DNA of 64,000 nt, taken from Digitaria exilis. Lineage: Eukaryota; Streptophyta; Magnoliopsida; Poales; Poaceae. A program made the position numbers and the translations under genes. The stretch spans positions 372,001-436,000 of the forward strand of contig JACEFO010002724.1 in assembly GCA_015342445.1 (NCBI GenBank). Direction: 5' to 3'. Positions 57,395 to 64,000 of the stretch are shown here, piece after piece (the stretch's first letter is position 1; every line of letters begins with the position of its first letter). The notes beneath the pieces are model-generated. The model had not been told where the DNA came from. It did no database searches and saw nothing but the letters and a program-made list of their open reading frames with translations.

Positions 57395-59371
57395 GTACCA
57401 GCAACAGGGCGACGTGACGACCTCCTTATCCTCCGCAACTCCTCGGTCTGCGCTGCCGCCTCCCTACCGTTGCCTCTCTTGCCGGACCACGTCGAGCGAT
57501 CGCCGTGCACCACGGGGCCTGCTGGCGGCGTTCGGCGAGGTGCAGTGGGACGTGATCATGGACGCCAGGGACAGGGTGAGGGGAGACGGACGTGCTGGTG
57601 CCAGCAACCGACGGATCCGATCCCTCGCGTCGCTGCGGCGAATAAAAGCTCCATCGGCGCATGCTGCCTCACCCTACCCAGATACGCTCGTGCGCTGCGG
57701 CCGAAAAGCTCCGTCGCCGCCGGCTGACTCGCCCTGCCCAGGTGCATGTGTGCACGCAGGCAAAGGGTTGTGCGGCTTCCCTCGCGCCGCTGCGGCGCCG
57801 TAGCCACCGGCAGGCGGCTGCTCGCACATTTGCTCCGCCAAGGTCGCCGAGGTACTCCGTGTTTCTCTCACTGCTAGTACTTACTTGCACCTCCATGGAC
57901 GATACGAACGTGCGTAGGCACGGAAGCGTGCGGCGTGGTGCTTGGCATCAGGCATCAGCTGTCCACGAAGTCTCGCGTTCGATCACGGAGGACTAAAACA
58001 TGCCGCGACGACACCTTACCCACGACCATGATGCCGCACCCCTACGCTGCGTCGCGTTCGATCGCGGTGAATCTGCGCCTGCCGCGACGACACGTGCCAC
58101 TGCCAGACTCCAACAAGCTAGATCGAGGTCCAATTGCTCAATGCATTGTCCAATTGCTCAACGCATTGTTTTATGACTTTCTTTTTTGATCTCTGGATTG
58201 TTTATCGAGTTTTTTTGACACATAGGAAAGCGTGTCGACATGAAGCTTTGAAAATTACATTTTATCAATACATGGATCATTAAAGATTGGATGCTGAGAC
58301 TTTTTTTTAGCTCTGAAAGTTATTTTTTATCGGGTTGATCACATTCACATGCAAATTTTTGGATCGAGTTGATCACATATAATTTTTTTTTTTATCAGAG
58401 TTCTTCAAATGAATCGGGGATTTCCCTAATTCCATCCTATCACAAGTAATCGAGTTGTTCACCCCTGGAAAGTAGGTTTCAAACTGCAGACTCGTCTAAC
58501 AAGACGATATGCGAATACTTGCATGGTCAAACATGCATCTTCTAGAGTGTATATCCATGCATAGAACAGGCCAAGATAATAAAATAGATACCCACGGATA
58601 GAAAACTGACACCTAGAATTTGCTAAATTTTGTTGATGTCTATACATATTTGTGCTTGCAACTGTGAGTGAATGTATGTGATTTCTTGATGACATAACGA
58701 TACCGATTCATTTCTCAGCAACTAGAATAGGAATTGCTCTGTCTAAAAGCATTTACTTTGTTGTCTGATATTACAACATATATGGTGTCTTGTATACTGA
58801 AATTGCTTAAAGAAAATCAAGAAAAATGATATCTTCACTTATCATTACTTTGTTACTGTATTTTGCCATTGTCTTGGAAACTCTATCCTTTCTTAGGAAG
58901 AGGTATAAATTTCCTTTTTAGTTCTCTGTCATTTATTATTACATGGTTAGTTTTAAGGCTGATTTGTGCTTGGCTTGCTTTCACGTATTATTGTTTTTGT
59001 TACCTCTCCCGTAGCAGCGTAGGGGTACGGACCTAATGTGTGTATGAATCATAAGATGTCATTGTCAAGTCCGATGTTTTCCTATTCCAATATACTCGAC
59101 ACGCATGTCATTGTTGACCATTATGCGCATAAACAATGTAAGAAACGCTGCCAGATTTGATAGTTTCTAATTCTGTCCAGATTTGACTATGTACTCACAA
59201 TACGACACAGTTAGCGTGCAACGACTATGTACTCCGTCGTCTCCCGGCGGCACGTTCTACTCCCAATCTCCTATACATACGTAATTAACTGAGCATTCAG
59301 TGCCGTTGATAGTCAACCGCAGGCCGGCCAGCAAGTCTGTTCCAAGCTTCACCCACCGCGCGGCGCTCGGC
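57395..59371. other. Intergenic; GC-rich then AT-rich
   Basis: 57410-58140 is GC-rich with overlapping frames on both strands and internal repetition ('cgcgttcgatc.cgg', 'ccgcgacgacac' twice each near 57970-58110), but no recognised domain. 58150-59260 is AT-rich and empty. A TATA-like word tatacata (59272-59279) lies 93-100 bp upstream of the UGT ATG and may be its promoter. Confidence 0.4.
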
Positions 59372-60796
59372 ATGGCCACCGTCACCGCCTCCGCCTCCGG
59401 CTCCGGCTCCCCCACCGGCGCGCCGCACGTGCTGGTCGTCCCGTACCCCGCACAGGGCCACATGCAGCCGCTCCTCCACCTCGCCTCCCTCCTCGCCGCG
59501 CGTGGCCTCCGCCTCACCGTCGTCGCCACGGACGCCACGGCCCACCTCCTCGCGCCGCTCCTCGCCGCGCACCCTGCTTCCTCTGTGCGTCCCCTCACCT
59601 TCCCCTCCGCCGCCGACACCTCTGGCCCCACCTCCATCGGCGCTGACTTCCACGCGCACGCCGCCTCCCTCCGCGACCCTCTCCGCGAGTGGCTGCTGCT
59701 TCGATCCCGCTCCGACTCCGGCGAGGACGACCGCGTCGTGGCCGTGCTCTCGGACTTCTTCTGCGGGTGGACGCAGCCGCTCGCGGCGGAGGCCGGCGTG
59801 CCGCGGCTGGTGTTCGCGCCGTCGGGCGCGCTCGCCACCGCCGCCACGCACTCGCTGTTCCGACGCATGCCAAGGCCACCGGAAGGCGAAGCGGGCCGCG
59901 GGTACGCCGTACCGTTCCCGTCTCTCCCCGGCGCGCCGGCGTTCCCCTGGCGGCAGATCTCGCGGATGTACAGGAGCTTCGTGGAGGGCGGCGGCGAGCA
60001 CTCCGAGGCGATCAAGGACAACTTCCTCTGGAACCTCGACAGCGCGGCGTTCGTGTGCAACACCTGCCACCCTCTCGAGGGCAAGTACCTCGACGCCCAG
60101 CCTCTCGATGACCTCGCCGGCAAGCGCGTCTGGGCCGTGGGACCCGTGGCGCCACCGCCGGCGCCGGAGAAGACAGGGCAACACGACGACGTGACCGCGT
60201 GGCTCGACGCGTTCCCGGACTCGTCGGTGGCGTACGTGAGCTTCGGCACGATGATGGTGCCACCGCCGCCGCACGCGGCGGCGCTGGCGACGGCGCTGGA
60301 GCGGAGCGGCACGCCGTTCGTGTGGGCCGCGGCGGGGACCACGCTCCCGGACGGGTTCGAGGAGAGGGCGACGGCCGGGAAGACGACGGGGATGGTGCTC
60401 CGCGGGTGGGCGCCGCAGGCAGCCGTGCTCCGGCACCGCGCGGTGGGGTGCTTCGTGACGCACTGCGGGTGGAACTCGGTGCTCGAGTCCGTGGCGGCCG
60501 GGGTGCCGATGCTGGCGTGGCCGATGGCCGCCGACCAGTTCTTCAATGCGCGCTTGGTGGTGGAGGAGGCGCGCGTCGCTGTGGCGGCGAGCTGGGGTGG
60601 GTTTGGTGGTGTCCCTGACGCGGAGGACCTCGTGCGTGCATTGACAGAGGTCGTCGGGGAGGGTGGCGCCGGCATGAGGAAGCGCGCCAAGGAGCTTGCT
60701 TTGATGGTGGCCGAGGCGGTGGACGAAGGGGGCAGCACGCGGCGGGAGCTGGATGGGCTCGTGCAGGAGCTACGGGGACTTGGAGGTGGGGAATAA
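59372..60796 (+). CDS. UDP-glycosyltransferase, family 1 (UGT89-like), intact
   Basis: 474 aa, no intron. The ATG at 59372 gives the family-typical short Ala/Ser/Gly leader before HVLVVPYPAQGH. The presumed catalytic pair is His30 (AQGH) and Asp128 (VLSDFFCGW). The PSPG box spans 346-389: WAPQAAVLRHRAVGCF, then THCGWNSVLE and ending AWPMAADQ. The final Gln and HCGW are usual for UDP-sugar binding, mostly UDP-glucose. Length and lack of introns are typical. Such cytosolic enzymes glucosylate flavonoids, benzoates, hormones or xenobiotics; the acceptor cannot be told from sequence. The UGT89 placement rests on overall resemblance (SFGTMMVPPPPHAAALATAL, FVWAAAGTTLPDGFEER). It converges with a related gene 530 bp downstream. 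Codon use is extremely GC-rich at third positions. Confidence 0.92.
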   Translation: MATVTASASGSGSPTGAPHVLVVPYPAQGHMQPLLHLASLLAARGLRLTVVATDATAHLLAPLLAAHPASSVRPLTFPSAADTSGPTSIGADFHAHAASLRDPLREWLLLRSRSDSGEDDRVVAVLSDFFCGWTQPLAAEAGVPRLVFAPSGALATAATHSLFRRMPRPPEGEAGRGYAVPFPSLPGAPAFPWRQISRMYRSFVEGGGEHSEAIKDNFLWNLDSAAFVCNTCHPLEGKYLDAQPLDDLAGKRVWAVGPVAPPPAPEKTGQHDDVTAWLDAFPDSSVAYVSFGTMMVPPPPHAAALATALERSGTPFVWAAAGTTLPDGFEERATAGKTTGMVLRGWAPQAAVLRHRAVGCFVTHCGWNSVLESVAAGVPMLAWPMAADQFFNARLVVEEARVAVAASWGGFGGVPDAEDLVRALTEVVGEGGAGMRKRAKELALMVAEAVDEGGSTRRELDGLVQELRGLGGGE

Positions 60797-61326
60797 GGCA
60801 AGGGCATAGTGATCTTCGATCGAATAAGCTTCAAACACTACACGCAAAACAAAAGAAAAGAAAAAAGAAACATGTGTTTGCCCTGGTGCTGCATTTCAGT
60901 TCATGCTCGACTCAATGTTCAGAATTCAGAATAAAATCAAAATCTTTCTGCATGCCTTGATGATCGTTCGACTGTTCTGAGGGTCCATCTTTGTATTCAA
61001 TTCGATGTTCATTTACATGTTGATGTCTTGGTTATTCTCTGCTTAAGCATTATCATTTCAATATCTCACTGAATGCAAACAGAGGGTATGATCACCAGGT
61101 TTGCACTGAATGTCCCATCGGCCATCTCTCTGCTAGATCTCTTTGTAGCTGAACATTTGTTCATGTCAAGAATTTAGGATCCTTGGTTCAGCTGAAAATG
61201 CATCTCAGGATTGCCGACAAATTCTTTTCATTGCGAACAGCTGAGATTGCAATGCAAGAATCTGAGTACAGCGAACGAAGTTCTTATTACTCGTATTCAT
61301 CGATCACTCGAATCAAATTGATGTGC
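60797..61326. other. Spacer between convergent UGT genes
   Basis: AT-rich, 530 bp; contains both 3' flanks. An aataaa word at 60931-60936 may serve the left gene. Nothing else. Confidence 0.55.
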
Positions 61327-62823
61327 TCAAGAATCTGAGACCGTCTTGGCTGCTGGCTCGCTCGCGCTGTTGCGAAGCACCCGCACCAGCTCCTCCACCT
61401 CACGCCACGAGTCACCGCCTTCACGCACCGCCGCCGCGGCCTCGGCGGCGAGCTCCTTCGCCCTTGCCACCACGTCACCCCGCTCCCGGCCACCGTTCCC
61501 ACGGACGGCCGCGTCCAGCATCCGCGCAACCTCATCGGCGTCCGGCACGGCCTTGAGCCCACCCCAGCTCACGGGCACGGCGGCTCCCAGCTCGTCGACG
61601 AGCAGCCGCGCGTTCACGAACTGGTCCGCCGTTATCGGCCACGCGAGCATCGCCACCCCGGCGGCGCAGGCCTCCAGCACAGAGTTCCACCCGCAGTGCG
61701 TCACGAACCACCCCACCGCCCGGTGCCGCAGCGCCGCCACCTGCGGCGCCCACCCCCGGATCACCCGTCCCCTCCCTCCGGAAGCCCCCGCCGCCGCGAC
61801 GCGCTCCTCGAACCCGTCCGGGAGCGGCGCCGTCGTCCCGGCCGCCCACACGAACGGCACACCCGTGCGCTCCAGCGCGTCGGCAAGCGCCGCCGCGTGC
61901 GGAGGCTGCAGCACCGCCGTGCTCCCGAAGTTCATGTACACCACGGAGCCGTCCTCCGTGAACCTATCGAGCCAAGCGCACAGGTCGCCCGCCGACACGG
62001 TCGTCTCCCCGCCGCGTCCGCCCGCGGCGTCGGGTCCCGCCGGCGCCACTGGGCCAACCGCGTGCACGCGCTTCATGCCCAGATCCGCGAGCGGGGCGGC
62101 GAGGTAGCGCTCCTCGAGCCGCCGGAACGTGTTGGACACGAACGCCGACGCCTCAAGATTCCAGAGGAAGTTGCGGTGCACCGCCTCGGAGAGCTCGTCG
62201 CCTTCCTTGTACGTCCGTTAGAGAAGCGATAGCTGCCGCCACGGGTACACGGGGGCGCCGGGAAGATCTGGGAAGCCGATGGGGCTCTCGTCGTCGGTCT
62301 CGTCCTCGCGCCTCGGCGCTCGGCGGAACAGCGAGTGGAGCACGGCGGAGCCGTACACACCGGACGGGGAGAACACGATCCCGGGGACGCCGAGCTCGGC
62401 GGCGAGCGGCTGGGCCCACCCGCAGGAATGGTCGGCGAGCACGGCAAGGACACGGTCCGGCGTGCCCGACCTGTCTCGGGCCCAGGAGGCGAGCGGGGCA
62501 CGGAGACCCGCGAGGGCGACGACGAGCGCGGCAAAGAGCGTGGGGGGAGCATCCTTGGCGCACTCGACGCCCGCGGGGAGGGACGGGTGGGAAGGGAACG
62601 GGAGGACCAGCGCGCGGACGCGGTGGTGCGCGGCGAGGAGCGGCGCGAGGAGTGGGGCCGTGGCGGGCGTGGCGACGACGGTGAGGCGGAGGCCGTCGCG
62701 GGAGGCGAGGAGGCCGGTCAGGTCGAGGAGCGGGATCATGTGCCCCTGTGCTGGGTACGGGATCACCAGGACGTGTGGCTCCGCCGGCGCGGTGGGGCTG
62801 TTGGTGGCCGCTGCAGCCGCCAT
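61327..62823 (-). pseudogene. UDP-glycosyltransferase, family 1, with one in-frame TAA
   Basis: A 498-codon frame on the minus strand from ATG 62823-62821 to the stop at 61329-61327, interrupted only by TAA at codon 202 (62220-62218). Upstream: HVLVIPYPAQGHMIPLLDL (catalytic His) and VLAVLADHSCGW (Asp). Downstream the frame is unchanged: FLWNLEASAFVSNT, then a full PSPG box, WAPQVAALRHRAVGWF, THCGWNSVLE, AWPITADQ. In the sister gene the stop position is a Tyr (WRQISRMYRSF versus WRQLSLL*RTY), so a single TAC-to-TAA change explains it. No other lesion is seen, so the event is recent, or the base is a sequencing error or an allele. As written, the product would be a 201-residue N-terminal domain without the sugar-donor site. 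Confidence 0.85.
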
Positions 62824-64000
62824 GGCGAGACTAGCGGACGCTGCAGAGTGTGACCGCGCGACAGACTCGTCCTGTTGGCAAGTGAGCGGATGCAGAGACG
62901 CAGCTCCCGGATGGATTGCCGAGGGGGGCTAGCTGGAGCGGCGACGGCCGACAGACGACAAGACGAATAGACGATGACGAGATTTTGTGATCTCGTGAGG
63001 ATAATATATACTAATATATTATATGTACATAATGTTGTTTAGGCGAGAGGATTGTCATAAACAAATCGTCGGTGATATTAGCTTGTTGAGCGTGCTTAGC
63101 AAGTCTGTCAGTAACTTTGTGTCTCTGTCTCTCTCTTGATAATTGAACGACATAGATCGTCGATGGTATTGACCAATTCCACAAGAATAGGTTGCAACGA
63201 CCAATGTGATGGGTTATGCTGCGGTGATATGTGTCGAAAACATCACAATGGGCCATCCAAGTATGTTGCAAATGTAATTTGTGAAATTGAGGCACGCGGA
63301 CATAAGTTTTCGAGGCCAACACCTTTGTTCTGTTGTAAGGTATCACTATTATAATTTGAGAAAAATTATATGTACATCATGCTACATGCTACAATGCACA
63401 GATTCTATAAACACACATTGATGAGAACATGACACCATCGGATATGAATATTGGTCATAAGGTGAATTTATTTTCCCATTTGCATAATGATTTGTTATAC
63501 AATTCACTTGGTTCCGCATGTCCATGTCATTATTTGACTGAAGGTACAAATGCAGAAGAGTGAAGGGAATATGAGAGGAGAGAGAATGGCCGTGATTCAA
63601 AAGATTTTGAATGGAAGACGAACGGGGAGGACATTTTATAATGTATAGTACATGTACTGTGGGCTCCACCATACAAGTATACATTGACAGGACATAATCT
63701 TCAACGTTGATGCAGGTCCCCATCTCATGGTGTACAATACCGGTCAAAAAGGTTACCTGAAATCAGATTATTTCCATATGGATAGCAGGGTGTATAGAAT
63801 TCTAGTCTCGGACGAAAGATGATGCATCTTGGCAATGAAGCAAATAGGAAGCAGGGAAATTCAGGTTGCTATTCTCGCCTAAGGTGTCTCTGGAGAAAAT
63901 GATACTTCTACATAATCACGCATCAACAAAGGTCAGAGCAAACCATATAAATGGACAATGGTTTTGTGTGCTCTACAATTATATTAAACATATATTTTGT
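62824..64000. other. Promoter side of the second UGT and intergenic end
   Basis: A TATA-like run (tatataatatat-type words on the minus strand, about 63002-63022) lies ~180 bp upstream of the UGT ATG. Further right, a minus-strand frame (63346-63011) contains RHKVTDRLAKHAQQ, faintly like the end of a retroelement RNase H. The final 600 bp show nothing. Confidence 0.4.

Noticed and set aside
59257..60834. Long minus-strand open frame (525 codons) opposite the intact UGT, and a similar one opposite the second UGT
   Set aside because: Shadow of the GC-rich third positions of the real genes; Arg/Ser/Pro-rich text without any domain.
35000..63000. A possible co-functional cluster (PI4K, receptor kinase, RING-PHD, UGTs)
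   Set aside because: The genes belong to unrelated pathways, lie on both strands and are separated by transposons; ordinary grass gene spacing.
63011..63346. Minus-strand frame with RHKVTDRLAKHAQQ, RNase H-like
   Set aside because: Similarity too short to call a retroelement gene; no catalytic residues seen.

Overview
The window is nuclear DNA of a grass, most likely a panicoid (sorghum/maize/Miscanthus type). The evidence is spliced plant genes with GT-AG introns, very GC-rich first exons and single-exon UGT genes, and a typical grass repeat set: Tourist-like and Stowaway-like MITEs, a CACTA element with TTTGCCGAGTGTC subterminal motifs, LINEs, a TRIM, solo LTRs and PIF/Harbinger elements. 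The species cannot be fixed from the sequence alone.

Layout. 1-33 kb is almost entirely repeats. It holds a cluster of small MITEs (0.2-2.1 kb), a CACTA element (3.05-3.82 kb), a LINE interrupted by a second LINE-like element with a clear target-site duplication (6.1-10.1 kb), and an F-box pseudogene on the minus strand broken by a TRIM, a nonsense codon and a 29-bp LINE-tail insertion (11.0-12.9 kb). Then come a rearranged PIF/Harbinger remnant (14.6-16.2 kb), a truncated and a complete solo copia-type LTR in opposite orientations (16.2-17.0 and 21.0-22.6 kb), several MITEs, a copia pol remnant with LTR (26.9-27.7 kb), and a ~585-bp tandem repeat region split by another solo LTR (28.2-31.0 kb).

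33.6-50 kb is the gene-rich part: a type II PI 4-kinase gamma with a ubiquitin-like domain (+, CDS 35574-37520), a seven-exon CRLK-type receptor-like kinase (-, 42037-38849) and a three-exon RING+PHD finger protein (-, 49892-47347). MITEs and a MULE-like foldback element lie between them. The kinase genes are arranged tail to tail.

50-59 kb is again repeats: a LINE tail, a probable LTR, nested MITEs, and a 3.7-kb PIF/Harbinger element (53612-57306, TSD TTA) with decayed Myb-like and transposase genes, sitting in what looks like an older hAT-type element. 59.3-62.9 kb carries two convergent family-1 UDP-glycosyltransferases: an intact one (+, 59372-60796) and one with a single in-frame TAA (-, 62823-61327).

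The host genes are unrelated housekeeping, signalling and metabolic functions and do not form a pathway or cluster. I found no sign of a new multi-gene system. The most unusual sequence structures are the palindromic repeat array with co-varying arms in the copia LTR just upstream of its TATA box, a LINE 3' hairpin whose stem differs by a paired change between two copies, the multiply hit F-box pseudogene, and the single nonsense codon in the second UGT.
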